Shown: in pieces, positions 16,452 through 27,306 of the stretch
How positions within the stretch are numbered: the first letter of the stretch is position 1
How the letters are laid out: every line of letters begins with the position of its first letter
Assembly: GCA_041390865.1 (NCBI GenBank)
Contig: JAWKPC010000006.1
Span: forward strand, 62,001 to 126,000
Direction: 5' to 3'
DNA: 64,000 nucleotides
DNA from: JAUIIK01 sp041390865
Lineage (GTDB): Bacteria > Chloroflexota > Chloroflexia > Thermomicrobiales > CFX8
Program-made: the position numbers and the translations under genes
Notes under the pieces: generated by a model
The model's input: the letters and a program-made list of their open reading frames with translations, nothing else
The model's database searches: none
What the model was told of the DNA's origin: nothing

Positions 16452-18683
16452 ATGAACGCAAGCGCAGAGCGAGACCAGCAACTTTTCATCGAGTCGAACG
16501 TAGAGGGAAAGGACGACCGGGACATGACGGCACGAAACTTCGCGATTGAAGCGGCAGGCTCCACCGATTCAGAGAACGGCAATCGACGAACACGCGCCAA
16601 CCACATCCGCCGGCGGCGATGGCTCCGGATGGTGGCGGCTCTGGCGGGGATCATGATGCTCGTCCTCCAGACCGCCCCGGCCCTGGCTTCCGGGCAATGC
16701 TGGAAGACAATCCAAACCGGACGGGCATCGGCCGCTCCGGCTACGTCGCCAACAGCAGCCCGGTCTCCTTTGCGTCCGTCTCGATGACCGGCCAGAACGC
16801 GCCAGCCGGGCGTCGGCAGCTGGCGGCAGCAACACCGAAACGCTCAAGGACGCGGTCGGCAGGCTGCGCGGATCCCAGATGTCGAACGACGGCACGCTCG
16901 AGGAGCTGGCGGGCGCCGGTAGCGAAGCTCCGGACTCCGACGCCAATCTGGCCCAGTCGGATGCCCCGGCACTCGTCGTCTCCGACGAGTTCACCAGCGG
17001 AGGAAACACCTCCCTCTGGACCGGCGAGGTCAACGGCAGCCAGGCACTCATCAGCGAAGAAGACGGCGGCTGGTACGTCATGATCCCCCAGGCAGGCGCG
17101 ATACTGCCGGTGATCGCGACCGGCCAGATGAACATCACTGACGGTCAGATCATCGCCGATGCCCGCTTCTCCGGCGACGGAGCCGGCCAGGTCGGCATCT
17201 TCGGACGCTCGACGATCGACAGCAGCAGCTACTACTTCTGCGGCACCGACGTCTATGGCGGCGCGGGCTGCTACCAGTTCGACGGCGGCCAGTGGTACGA
17301 GCTCTTCCAGCTCGGTTCCGGCGAATTGAGCGATACCAGATGGATCGACTGGTCCTCGATATCTACGGCGACACCCTGACGTTCCTGGTCAACGGCCAGA
17401 CCGTCGGAACCTACCCGACACCGCGGTCGCCGGCGGCTCCTGGCCTGGCGGCAGCCTGGAAGCGAGGGCTGGTCGCCGGCAACTTCGACTTCGTCGACAT
17501 CTACGACTACGGCACCACGACCGGCAATGAAGTTCCGACGACAACGGTTGTCGCGACCGATTTCAACGGCGAGCAGGCCGACAGCTTCTACATCGGCGAG
17601 GGCGACTGGGGATACGCGGACATCAACGAGGGCTTCTACACGGTCGCGCTGGCTCCGGGTCTCTACTTCCCGAACGCGATCGCCGGCACCGACGGCGTCA
17701 ACGAGGGCACGATCACGGCTGACGCTGCATTCAACGGAGAAGGCGCGTTCGGCGTCATCGCCCGGCTCAGCTACAACGACGACGGCACCGACAACTACTA
17801 CGTCTGCTGGGTCAACAGCTACGGATTCGCGAACTGCAACGTCGTCGTCAACGACGCCTGGTACGAGATCGATGGCTCCGCCGGCGTCGAAGTGGCGCTC
17901 GAAGACATCAACCGCCTCTCGATGGGCGTCATGGGCGACCAGATCTTCTTCGGCGTCAACGGACAGCTCGTCACCGACGCGATCGACAGCACGCTGCCGT
18001 CCGGCGCGATGGGCTTCTACCACGAGGCATTCGGTGACTCGGACGCCGGTTTCACCAGCTTCATCGACGCGGTCAATGTCGAGGCCATCAGCGCAGATAG
18101 CGGCGACAATGGCAACGGCGACGGATTCCAGACGTTCGCGGAATCGGACCTGAACGACAACGGCCTCGGCCTCTACGTCGACAGCGGTGACTGGGGATTC
18201 ACGGACTTCGTCTACGACGGCTACTACACGACCGAGCTGAATCCCGGATGGACCTTCGCCAACCCGATCGCCGGCACCGATTCCGTCCAGTCCGGCCTGA
18301 TCTCGACCGTGGTCGAGTTCGGCGGCAACGGCTCGGCCGGCCTGATCGCCCGGCACCAGTCGAGCGACGCCGGCACCAGCTACTATGTCTGCTGGGTCGA
18401 CGCCGACACCGCCCTGGCGGGCTGCCATCTGGTTCTCAACGGCGACTGGTACACCCTGGCCGTGACCGAGAACCCGCTGGCGCTGAACGCGAGCAACGAA
18501 CTGGTCATGGGAGTCAACGGGTCCGACATCTACTTCATGGTCAACGGCGAGCTCATCATCGAGACATTCGACGACTCGCTCTCCGGCGGCAGCTGGGGTC
18601 TCTACAGCGACTCGACCAGCGAGGGTGAAGGTTTCTGGAGCGACACCGACTCGATCACGATCGCCCGGTACACCGGCGCCTGA
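16452..18683 (+). pseudogene. Secreted protein with three jelly-roll-like repeats, interrupted by about three frameshifts
   Basis: Coding quality continues over the whole interval but in changing frames: frame shifts occur near 16700, near 16790 and near 17335-17345. The start at 16452 has GGGAGAGGG upstream. An unusually long basic N-region of about 60 residues precedes the hydrophobic signal (MVAALAGIMMLVLQTAPALA). The mature part has three repeats of about 190-200 residues. Each runs from a DF/EF start and GDWGxxD through GxIxAxxxFxGxGxxGxIxR, SYYxCWVxxxxxxxCxxVxNxxWY and LxMGVxGxxxxFxVNGQ to a G-rich end. This is the pattern of LamG or DUF1080-like concanavalin folds that bind carbohydrate. 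A paired-cysteine YxC...CxxV motif is kept in every repeat. Assembly error is more likely than real decay. Confidence 0.7.
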
Positions 18684-18695
18684 TCCCTGACCCCG

Positions 18696-18729
18696 ATCCC
18701 CCGCGGCATGAACGCCGCGGGGGATTTTT
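18696..18729 (+). terminator. Strong rho-independent terminator
   Basis: A 12-bp perfect stem (atcccccgcggc / gccgcgggggat, 6-base loop) is followed by TTTTTC, 13 bases after the stop of the jelly-roll gene. Confidence 0.9.
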
Positions 18730-18909
18730 CGTTCCCTGGCGGGCGGGATTTCAAGGCAGACGGATGCCTCCGATGATGTCCGCGAGCATTTCCATCAATA
18801 CACGCAATCTGGCATCCAGTATTCCGGCTCGTTATTTGTATCCAGGCTTCAGTCGGGATACCGGTGGACTCTTCTACACTTGGAAGAACAACGACCGGAG
18901 GCAATTTCA

Positions 18910-20455
18910 ATGACAGCGAACGACCGGACCTGGGATTACATCATCGTCGGTGGCGGCGCAGCCGGCTGCGTCCTGGCCGCGCGGCTCACCGAGAACCGTG
19001 ACGAGACCGTCCTGCTGATCGAGGCGGGTCCGGATTATGGCGAGCGGCACGAGGACTGGCCCCCGGAAGTCCTCGATCCCTCCTACCTCTGGGAGGACTC
19101 GCACCCCTGGAACTATCACAATGCTCCGGGACCGACCGGCTACCAGGTCCACCTGCCGCGCGGCAAAGTGCTCGGTGGTTCATCGGCGATCAACGCCTGC
19201 GTCTGGCTGCGCGGCTCGGCCTCCGACTACGACCAGTGGGCAGCCTGGGGCAGCCCGGCGTGGCGGTTCGATAGCCTGCTACCCGCCTTCAAACGAGCAG
19301 AGTCCGACCCCTTGGCGAGCGAGAACGAGCTGCACGGCGCGGATGGACCGGTGCCCGTCGAACGCATCCGGGACGAGCAGATGGCACCGCTCGAGCAGGC
19401 CACGTTCGAGACAACTGAAGAGCTCGGCTTCGACCGAATCTCCGACATGAACGGGGATGCGCAGCCAGCACCCGGGCGTCGGCCATGTGCCGAGGAACGT
19501 CGCCGACGGGGTCCGGATGAACGGCGCGTTCACCTACCTGGAACCGGCTCGCAGCCGCCCGAATCTGACGGTGATGACCGATGCGCTGATCGACCGCGTC
19601 CTCTTCGACGGCAAGAGAGCAACCGGCATTCGGACCGCCAATGGCCGCGAGTTCCAGGCGCGGGAGGTGATTCTTTCAGGCGGAGCCTACGGTTCGCCGG
19701 CGATCCTGCTGCGCTCCGGCGTCGGGCCGGGGGAACATCTGCGGGAGCTTGGAATAGGCGTCACGCGCGACCTGCCAGGTGTCGGAGCGCATCTGATGGA
19801 CCACCCGGCGGCACGCGGGGTCAACCGCTTCTACGTCATGCGGGACGAGGACGCGCCGGGAGACCGGGAGACGATCATCTTCGCACGGCCAGTCATCTTC
19901 GCCCGCTCGAACCAGATCGACGAGGAGATCGACCTCCATCTCTATCCGATCCAGATCTTCAGCGAGGATCTCGGGAAGTGGGTCTACCGGCTGACGCCGA
20001 GCCTGCAGTGGTCGCGCTCGACCGGCCGGGTCCGGCTGACGTCTCCCGACCCCGAGGCGGCGCTCGACATCGACCACAACTACCTGAGCGAGCCGGCCGA
20101 TCTCGAAGCGCTCTGCGACGGCGTCGAGCTGTCGGACCGGATAACCGGTACCCCGCCACTCTCGACGCGCCTGGAAACTGTCCCCGGCCACAAGTTCGAC
20201 TGGCAAAGCCGCGACGAGCTACGGGAATTCGTCCAGGCCCGCGCCGTCACGTCCTATCATCCTTCGTCGACCTGCCGGATGGGTCCGGCGGATGACCCCG
20301 GCTCCGTGGTCGATCAGGAGGGTCTGGTCCATGGCCTGACCCGCCTGCGCGTCGTCGACGCCTCGATCTTCCCCTGGGGGCCGCGCTGCAATCTCCATTT
20401 CCCGACGATTGCTGCTGCGGAACATATCGCGGCGATGATTCGTCAAGAAAGGTAG
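18910..20455 (+). CDS. GMC family FAD-dependent oxidoreductase (one frameshift)
   Basis: This is a choline dehydrogenase/alcohol oxidase-like flavoenzyme. The ATG at 18910 follows GGAGG. It is preceded by an unneeded in-frame extension. The N-terminus has the dinucleotide fold (DYIIVGGGAAGCVLAARL) with FAD-binding glutamate (LLIEAGP), then the GMC signature RGKVLGGSSAIN. Near 19455-19475 the frame changes, and the second frame continues with PGVGHVPRNVADGVRMNGAF, ILSGGAYGSPAILLRSGVGP and the C-terminal catalytic segment SYHPSSTCRMG and NLHFPTIAAAEHIA. The intact length is about 514 residues, normal for the family. It oxidises an alcohol group; the substrate is not determinable. A 9-bp hairpin (20463-20502) follows the stop. 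Confidence 0.85.
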
Positions 20456-20878
20456 AGCGCAGGACGAACGCCCGGCCATGTCCCTACCGCCCCGCGTTCG
20501 TCATCACTTGAAGGTACCTGCTCCAGGTTGGCATGTACATTGATGGAGAATAGGCCTGCGCGGGTGTCCGCCCGAGACCATGAATGGGCTTCAGATCGTA
20601 CAAATCGGTCCGGACGATAGCATCGGAGACCAGTGTCTCGGGTTCCTAGGGGAGGCGTTGTCGATCTCCTTCATACGTCAAGCTAAGCGTTCACCGGTGG
20701 CAGTGGACCTCTAACACTCCAGTAGAGGCGTGTGGTTCCCGGGCAGATCGGCAGGGATGCTGGTCGCAGGAAGCAGCCACTGCTCTCTGCAACGTCCCTT
20801 AACTTGATACATGAAGGGTGGCGCTGTCGATTTCCCTGGATGCCACAGAGTAAGTCCGGCAATCTCATCCCTGATCCC
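20456..20878. other. Gene-free interval between convergent genes
   Basis: The 420 bases hold only an inverted pair gacgaacgc/gcgttcgtc (20463-20471 and 20494-20502, 22-base loop), which could terminate the GMC gene. I see no coding frame with a ribosome site and no recognisable repeat. Confidence 0.4.
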
Positions 20879-21913
20879 TCAGTACCCTCGTTCCCGATCG
20901 ATCACATTTCGTAGCGGCTGTCCGGCGATGTAGCGGCGGAGATTGTCGGTGAAGAGGTCGGCGATGTTGTCGCCGATATAGGGCGATGAGTGGGAATCGT
21001 GGGGGATGACGGTGACGCCAGGCGCGTCCCAGAAGGGGTGGTCGTCGGGCAGAGGCTCCTCGGCGTGGGCGTCGAGGAACTCCGGAGAGTTTGCCCGCGT
21101 CCAGCGCCGCGAAGCATCGGATCCTGCTGGACGACGGAGACCGCGCGAGACGTTGATCGGGTAGGCGCCGTCCTGATCGCTGCGAACCCGGAGCGCCGAT
21201 CATCCCGTGGGTTTCGTCGGTCATCGGACAGGCGATGACGAGGTAGTCGGTCTCGGCCAGAGCGCTGTGGAGATCGGCTGGCCCGACGACGGTGTCGAAA
21301 TGCTCGGTCGGCTGCGGGTTGCGGCGGACGCCGATCAGGCGCATCCGGAATGCGCCGGCCAGCCGGGCAACGGCCGAGCCGATGTGGCCGGTTCCGATGA
21401 CGGTCATCGTCCGGCCCCGCAGCTCGTCGCAGTGCAGCTCTTCCCAGGTCCGGGTGGCCTGATTCTCCAGCCGTTTCTGGAGCTGTTTGGCGTGGAAGAG
21501 AACGGCGGCCATCGTACTCTCGCCGAGGGCGTCGGCGTGGACGCCGGCGGCGTTGGTCAGGATGACTTCTTCGTCGAGCAGACCGGTGCCGAGGATGTGG
21601 CTGACGCCGCTGCTGCAGGCCGCATCCAGCGCAGCTTGTTCGTCACCAGTCTGGCGAAGCCGTCGTCGGGTATCTCGTTGCGGTACCACTCGTCGTCGCC
21701 GGCTTCGAGCAGCAGCACCTCTGCCCCGACCATCGGCAGGATGTTCTCGTCGAGTTCGTCGCGGGTCGTGTGGAGCACTCGCACCCGAGGCGAAACGGCT
21801 TTGATCTGCTCGATGTGGTGCTCCCGCAGCCAGCGTCCATCAGGATCGGGGTTCTGGTAGCCGCGCGGCACCCCGGCAATGACGATGTGGATGATGGGGT
21901 CTTCTTTGGCCAT
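20879..21913 (-). pseudogene. D-2-hydroxyacid dehydrogenase, interrupted by several frameshifts
   Basis: The family is clear although the frame changes at least three times (near 21650-21690, near 21190, and again near 21080-21100). The ATG at 21913 follows GGAGGA. The visible parts in order are an N-terminal substrate domain (HIVIAGVPRGYQNP), the NAD domain with TMTVIGTGHIGSAVARLAG (GxGxxG), PADLHSALAETDYLVIACP, a NVSR segment, and the C-terminal segment VIPHDSHSSPYIGDNIADLF with the catalytic His. Total length, about 344 codons, is normal. Enzymes of this family reduce 2-keto acids with NAD(P)H. Because every conserved block is still present, sequencing indels are a better explanation than decay. 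Confidence 0.78.
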
Positions 21914-22029
21914 GATTCCTCCGCGTTTCTGTTTCGGGAGACATTCTAGCGGGGATTGGGAAAGGGCACGATCGCGACCGTCGACTGGTGACGGCTTCGG
22001 TTCCCGGGCAGAAGACTCGAACTGGACAC

Positions 22030-22184
22030 CATTGGCATCCTGAGCGGAGTCTTCGGAGTGAGGGATCTAGCCAATGTGTCGCGCGTATTGGGGGAAGTCG
22101 GTACCGGACGACCTCTACGTTCGCGTCCAGCCACACGACCGCTCGTAGATCCCTCTCCGCTGCGCTCCGCTCGGGATGCCAATG
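22030..22184. repeat. Paired inverted repeat A (REP-like)
   Basis: The left arm at 22030-22069 begins CATTGGCATCCTGAGCGGAG and ends GAGGGATCTA. The right arm at 22146-22184 is its inverted, partly diverged copy ending in GGATGCCAATG. The arms enclose about 76 bases. The same arms recur as pairs near 53.9 and 56.5 kb, always in intergenic DNA. Confidence 0.8.
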
Positions 22185-22199
22185 ACGTGACGTTTTGGC

Positions 22200-22509
22200 T
22201 CACCGGTAAGGGTTCGAGCGACCGCCGCTACCAGTCGCCACGTCGTCGTTGGCGGGGCAGGGGCCGGGATTGAGGGCGATGGTGTGGCTCTGGATAATGT
22301 TGCGGAGGATTCGACGTAGCGGGTGATGACATCGGCTTCGGCCACATACCAGCGGGGGAGGAGAAGAGGACGATGCAGCCGTCGCCGCCGGGATCGGCGC
22401 GGTTGGCGGTGCCGTTGATGTACTCGATCTCTATGGCGTGGAGATTGCTCGGAGCTCCCGAACCCGGAATCTGGAACCTTAGGAAAGAGGGAGAAGCAGG
22501 CGCGGTCAA
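22200..22509 (-). pseudogene. Possible fragmentary coding region
   Basis: On the minus strand, pieces in three frames read like protein (HAIEIEYINGTANRADPGGD, WYVAEADVITRY, then RNIIQSHTIALNPGPCPAN) before a stop at 22200. No single frame is open across the region, and no ribosome site is clear. I do not recognise the family. It may be a frameshifted small gene or chance. Confidence 0.3.
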
Positions 22510-22547
22510 ACGCCGGCATGATGCTGGAAACGTCGCCTGGAAGAGGG

Positions 22548-22886
22548 TCAGGCAGGGACGAGCTCACGGTCGGGCTCGCGAGCTTCCGCAAGCGCGCCAA
22601 CGACGGACATGCTGTTCAGGTGGGTCGAAACCTCGTAGTGGGTCACGAAGACGTCGCGCGATCCGGGGATGCGGCCGAGGCTCGAGAAGATCTCACCGTC
22701 GAGGTAGGCGTTGACCGAACGGTGCGAATCAAAGGTCTGGATCAGCATGACGCGGTCGGAGGTACGCAGCCAGGAGGTCGAAAGCAGTCCATCGACCGAG
22801 GCTAACGCCCGGGCCACGCGTTCGAGCCTCGCTTCGGTGTCGGGCTTGATCTCATTGAACTTCAGGGTGACAACCAGGGCGCGCAT
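22548..22886 (-). CDS. Small dimeric alpha-beta barrel-like protein
   Basis: The 112-residue protein starts at the ATG at 22886, directly behind a perfect AGGAGGTGG. Upstream in-frame codons to 22997 are not needed. Its pattern, a beta strand start (MRALVVTLKFNEIKP), a helix with arginines (TEARLERVARALASVDG), then SWLRTSDRVMLIQTFDS and a second helix, resembles the ferredoxin-like fold of the ABM/EthD/YdhR group of small monooxygenase-like or ligand-binding proteins. No catalytic residues are clear. It is transcribed alone. Confidence 0.6.
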   Translation of the reverse strand: MRALVVTLKFNEIKPDTEARLERVARALASVDGLLSTSWLRTSDRVMLIQTFDSHRSVNAYLDGEIFSSLGRIPGSRDVFVTHYEVSTHLNSMSVVGALAEAREPDRELVPA

Positions 22887-23240
22887 CGATCCACCTCCTG
22901 AGACGCTTGGCGACCGCTGTGACCATCGCTTCGATCCGAGCCTAGCAGCGCTTTGTGAAATGCGCATGAGCGGTACGTAATCGTTCGAAAAGGCCATTTA
23001 GCCCATACAGCCCGGCGTTGCCGGGAAACCTGACACAATCGTCGAGGCTCTATGCATAAATTGCATCGGGCACGCCGCACAACAGGAGTGCAACGTATGG
23101 TGCAAAAGGACGAACGTTCTCGCGAAGCGTTGCCGCCGATTGTCTCCACGAGGAACGTGCCGGCGACACGAGCACGTGGGCCGGTTGGGCCTGGATACAC
23201 GCGGGCGACCGGGGGTGGGGCCGCCCGCGTACGAGGGGGG
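22887..23240. other. Gene-free interval with one hairpin
   Basis: No gene is visible here. A 9-bp stem (acgcgggcg / cgcccgcgt, arms 23199-23207 and 23222-23230) lies just beyond the end of the DinB gene on the minus strand and may be its terminator. Confidence 0.4.
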
Positions 23241-23711
23241 TTAGGAGGCCTGGTTGCTTTCGAGGTCGACGACGTGCTCGTCGACGTGGTGCATCGCGCC
23301 GGCGATCATGTCGCCGACGCGCCCGTCCTGACCCCAGGGGAAGGTGGCCGGGTTGTCGAGCTGATCGTCTTCGATGTCGGATAGCAGCGCCTCAGCCCGG
23401 TCGAACGAGGCATCGAGGTCGGCCTTGACCTCGGCCCAGGACTGGCCCTTGCGGGCTTCGGCATGGCTCGTGTTGTAGGCCTCGCCGTCTTCGACCGGCT
23501 CCGGAGCCTCGGACGTCCGCCCGAGACCGTACTCCGCCGCCGCCAGCAGCTCGTCGTTCCAGTCAGCGACGTGGCCGGCGACGTCGCGAGCCGACCAGAC
23601 GCCGCAGATTTCCAACGACTCCAGACTATCCGGGTCCATTCCAGCCGCGGCGGCATCGAAGCGCTCGCGTGCCTGCTGCACCCTCGTTCGGAGATCCACT
23701 TGTGCCGTCAT
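23241..23711 (-). CDS. DinB-like four-helix protein
   Basis: This 156-residue protein belongs to the DinB/maleylpyruvate-isomerase-like helical bundle group. It has the typical first-helix motif WSARDVAGHVADWNDELL with a histidine, a middle histidine-poor part and a final MHHVDEHVVDLE helix with further histidines. The family usually binds a metal through three histidines; the exact reaction varies (thiol transferases, detoxification). An AGAGGAA ribosome site precedes the ATG at 23711. It is divergent from the WYL regulator, with a 104-base intergenic region between them, a common arrangement in which the regulator controls its neighbour. Confidence 0.8.
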   Translation of the reverse strand: MTAQVDLRTRVQQARERFDAAAAGMDPDSLESLEICGVWSARDVAGHVADWNDELLAAAEYGLGRTSEAPEPVEDGEAYNTSHAEARKGQSWAEVKADLDASFDRAEALLSDIEDDQLDNPATFPWGQDGRVGDMIAGAMHHVDEHVVDLESNQAS

Positions 23712-23815
23712 CGCCGGTTCCTCTTTTCCTGACAGATCGAAACACCTGTTCTGATTCTCGCATCGAAATAGGGTATCTTTCGCCCTGATTTCATCTCGCG
23801 AGGTGAGGAAACCAG

Positions 23816-24802
23816 ATGTACCAGCCTGCCAGCCGGGTACTGACCGTTCTGGAATTGCTGCAGTCCCGACCCGGGATATCGGGGACCGAGATCGCCAGAC
23901 GGCTGGAGGTCGATCGCCGGACGGTGCGCCGGTACATCACGACCCTTCAGGACCTCGGCGTACCGGTACGCGGCGTCCGGGGACGCCACGGCGGCTACCG
24001 GCTGCAGCCCGGCTTCCGCTTGCCGCCGCTGATGCTGACGGACGACGAAGCCCTGGCGGTCAGTCTCGGGTTGCTCCTCAGCCGGCAGCTCGGGATATCG
24101 ATCGATCCTGATTCGACGGACAGCGCCAGCGCCAAACTCGCGAGAGTCCTGCCGATCCCGCTTGGCGAGCAGTCACGGGCAATCCAGGAGGTCGTCCGGC
24201 TGGCCCTTCCAGCCGCTTCCGAAACGCGGGTCGACGGTGCCCTGATCGGGGCCCTCAGCAAAGCGACCGGCCAGCACCGGCGGGTCCAGCTGCGGTATCG
24301 AGCCTGGCAGGGGGAAGAATCCCGGCGCGAGATCGATCCGTACGGGCTGGTCTACCTGATGCAGCGCTGGTACCTGGTTGGGTATTGCCATCTTCGAGAT
24401 GACCTGCGGATGTTCCGGCTCGACCGGATCGCCCATTGCCGAACGCTGGAAACGACGTTCGCGCCACCGCATGGGTTCGATTGCCTCGAATTCGCGACCC
24501 GATCGATCGCCTCGATGCCCGGTCACTGGCCGGTCAGCGTCCGGCTCGACTTGCCGTTGGAAGCGGCGCGAGAACGGATACCAGCGACGCACGGAACGCT
24601 GGCGGCCGATGGACGTTCGACGATCTACCGCTGCACCGTGGACGATCTCGACAGCATGGCGCGATATCTGGTCGGGCTGGGCTGCCGATTCACCGTTCTC
24701 GAACCCGACGATCTGCGTTCCAGGCTGCGCTATCTCGCCCGCCAGATCGAGCGATTCGCCGCTGGCCCGGCGGAGGCTGAATCCCCGGGGCGGTTGGACT
24801 GA
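23816..24802 (+). CDS. HTH-WYL domain transcriptional regulator
   Basis: This 328-residue YafY-type regulator has an N-terminal winged helix-turn-helix at about residues 5-60 (VLELLQSRPGISGTEIARRL, VDRRTVRRYI). A central linker follows, then the WYL domain at about residues 140-215, with DPYGLVYLMQRWYLVGYCH and the following FRLDRI. A C-terminal WCX extension completes it. WYL domains bind nucleic-acid or other negatively charged ligands and tune the repressor or activator. It is divergent from the DinB gene and probably regulates it and itself from the shared intergenic region. A 15-bp hairpin follows 180 bases downstream. Confidence 0.9.
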   Translation: MYQPASRVLTVLELLQSRPGISGTEIARRLEVDRRTVRRYITTLQDLGVPVRGVRGRHGGYRLQPGFRLPPLMLTDDEALAVSLGLLLSRQLGISIDPDSTDSASAKLARVLPIPLGEQSRAIQEVVRLALPAASETRVDGALIGALSKATGQHRRVQLRYRAWQGEESRREIDPYGLVYLMQRWYLVGYCHLRDDLRMFRLDRIAHCRTLETTFAPPHGFDCLEFATRSIASMPGHWPVSVRLDLPLEAARERIPATHGTLAADGRSTIYRCTVDDLDSMARYLVGLGCRFTVLEPDDLRSRLRYLARQIERFAAGPAEAESPGRLD

Positions 24803-24982
24803 TCGCCTGACTCGTCACCCTGGTGAGTGGATCCCTTCGAACAGCATGAAAAGGCATGGCGACGCATCACACCCGTCAACGCCCCTGAAACTCGTACATG
24901 TTGACGACACCCAGCGCGCCTCGACGTGTGTTTGCGTCAGCGATGAGCAATCCAGGTTGGCGGGTGGAGTCTGGCCTGGATA

Positions 24983-25019
24983 GCGAAGCGGGCTGACTCC
25001 AAACGTCAGCCCGCTTCGC
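24983..25019. terminator. Bidirectional terminator
   Basis: A perfect 15-bp stem (gcgaagcgggctgac / gtcagcccgcttcgc, 7-base loop) lies between the ends of the WYL gene (+) and the third WMWGPE gene (-). The T-run is weak. The rest of 24803-25047 shows no gene. Confidence 0.75.
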
Positions 25020-25047
25020 GGTGTCATTGGATTCCGACGGCTGGACG

Positions 25048-27025
25048 TCAGGTCGTCGGGGTTGGCGCTGGCTCCTCATCGGCCGGAGGGTCCGGTTCCG
25101 GGTCGGTGACCGGCGGCTCGGTGGGTTCCGGCGTCGGCTCAACCGTTGGAACTACCGGTTCCGATCCGGCGCCTCGGCGATGCCGGGAGAGCTGAGACGG
25201 GCGGTGTCGCCGGCGCCTCGGTGGCAGGAACGGTCGGCTCCGGCGTCGGAGACGGAGTCGGATCTTCCTTCTCCGGCGCGGGCGGCGGGATAGGCGGCGG
25301 GCTCTTGGCCCAGGAGCCGGGGTAGTCCACCTCGACATAATTGCTGTGCTGCAGCCCGAGCGCGGTAAACGCACTCCAGCTCAGCTCGACCGCCCAGTTG
25401 GATACCAGCAGCCAGTTGTGAAGATCATGATCGGCCACCATATCACCGACCGTGCAGGTGATCGTCACGCCGTTGGCTCGCAGCCGCAGCTTCTCGCCGG
25501 GCACGTACCCGGGACGGACGCAGTAGTAGCCGTTGGGATCGGGCTCGTATTCGGGAGCGATGACGCCGATGCTGGCATAGAGATTCTGGGTGCGTTCCCA
25601 CCAGGGCGTCGTGTAGCTCGGGTCGTAGTGAGCGGCCGGGCCACGGTCGAGCACGCCGCCCCAGACCTCGTTGACGACCGGGTCGACTTCGAGGCGGGGA
25701 TACTGATCCTTGAGCTCGCCGTACGTTTCGAGAACGCCGCCGACGAACCAGTTGAGATCCTCGCTGTTCCAGTCCGCGTTGCCATAGGTGTAGTAATCAG
25801 CCAGGACAGCGCGCCAATCGAAGCTCTCGACGCCATCCGGGGTCCAGAAGGCCAGCGCCCGAGCGCCGTTGACCGCATTGAGATTCGGATCGACGAGCTC
25901 GGTCGACGTCGGAACGTCGTGGAGAGCCGGGTGAACGGCCAGGAGACCGCTGCCGCCGTTGCCGCTTAGATCGCGCGGGTTGCCCTTCGAGGCGACCTTG
26001 CTGATCGCCGCGAGCATGAACGGATCGACGTCCCAGGCCAGCGCCGCGCCGACGATCTCTTCGCCGAACGGCTCGCCGGCCGCAAGCTGCATGTACTCGG
26101 GATCGGTGACCCGGGTCAGGCCGCGCCATGAGCGGTAGTGGCTGCCGACATTGGTGGATTCAACCTGCCAGCCTGCGGCGGCCTGCGGGTCATAAGTCAG
26201 CACCCTCCGCTCGAACGCCTGGATCAGGACGGTGGCTGGCTGGCCGGCGATCATGGTATCGATCCAGTACGGCTCGCTGATCGGGTGGCCGAGCAGGTAC
26301 AGCTCGGGGTAATCCTGATTGGCATTCCACTCGACAAAGACGTCGGCGATGTTGTGGCCCGTCGTTTCATCGAATTGAGCGTAGCGCACGGTAGAGTCCG
26401 GCACGCCGTTCGGGATCAGGCGGCCATCGCCGCTCAGGTGGGCCATCGTGGCCTCGCCGGAGCGGTCCGATACGCGCCGCTCGCCCCCGGTCGCCGGGGT
26501 GGAGTTCTCGTCGGCTTCCCAGGCGCTCGAGAATGGCGCCAGGGTCGCGTAGGTGACCGGCTGGTCCTGACCGAAATCACCGGTCAATGGAATCTCCGGC
26601 GCCGGCCGGTCGACGAAGAAGGTATCGCCCAGTTGAACGCGGCCGGCGAGCATCTCATGAACGAGCAGGCCGCCGACGGCGTACCAGTCGCTCGCGGAGT
26701 TCGCCTCCGGATCGACGATGTCGAGCCGTCCCTTGTCGTAGTAGACCAGGATACGGGTCTCGGTCGGGCTCTCCGGATAGAACTCGGTTGATGTCGTGAT
26801 CGGTTCCGGGCCCCAGAGCCAGGGCCGGTCGGCGCTTCCACGCTGGACCGGTCCATCGGAGCGTTCCCAGATACTCTCGACGGTCTCGTTGATCTTCAGC
26901 GTCAGTCCATCCGCTATGCCAGGCTCACCCTGGCCGGGACGGATACCGAAGGTGACGACGCTCGTCGCGATGACGAACAGCGCCAGCAGCCGGAATGTCT
27001 GATGGGTTACGAATCTTCGTGTCAA
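25048..27025 (-). CDS. Secreted WMWGPE-module protein with lytic-transglycosylase-like domain (one frameshift)
   Basis: A TTG at 27025, six bases after GAGG, gives a compact start and signal (FRLLALFVIATSVVTFG); an in-frame extension to 27151 looks non-coding. The WMWGPE module is divergent here (WERSDGPV, RPWLWGPE, VYYDKGRLDI, WYAVGGLL, VLIQAFERRVLTYDP, VESTNVGSHYRSW). Then comes a region like an SLT domain, GAALAWDVDPFMLAAISKVA, GSGLLAVHP and DPNLNAVNGARAL, in which the usual catalytic ES is replaced. A domain of about 100 residues with two cysteines (YYCVRPGY, TITCTVG) and a Pro/Thr/Glu-rich tail follow. The frame changes near 25180; the true tail ends PADEEPAPTPTT at 25048. Probably surface-exposed and cell-wall associated. 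Confidence 0.75.
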
Positions 27026-27306
27026 TCTACGCCTCGATTTCGCCTGTGAGAGACAGCGCAATCCAGTCTCAGACCTTAAGGTCCGAGCATCAGAGGCACT
27101 ACCCGCCATTGGTCCCCTACGATCAGTCAGTGCATAGACCATCAGCCCCAAAAGGCAAGGGAAAGCTAGGTTAATAGCCCTTAGGCGAAGAAGAATCCGG
27201 CCACTTGCGTTGGCTGCGAGATGACCGCTCGATGGCCGAGATTGCCCGGATACCGTGGAGAGCGTAGGCTGTCAGGGCGACAGATCGCGTACCGGAAGAG
27301 ACCGCC

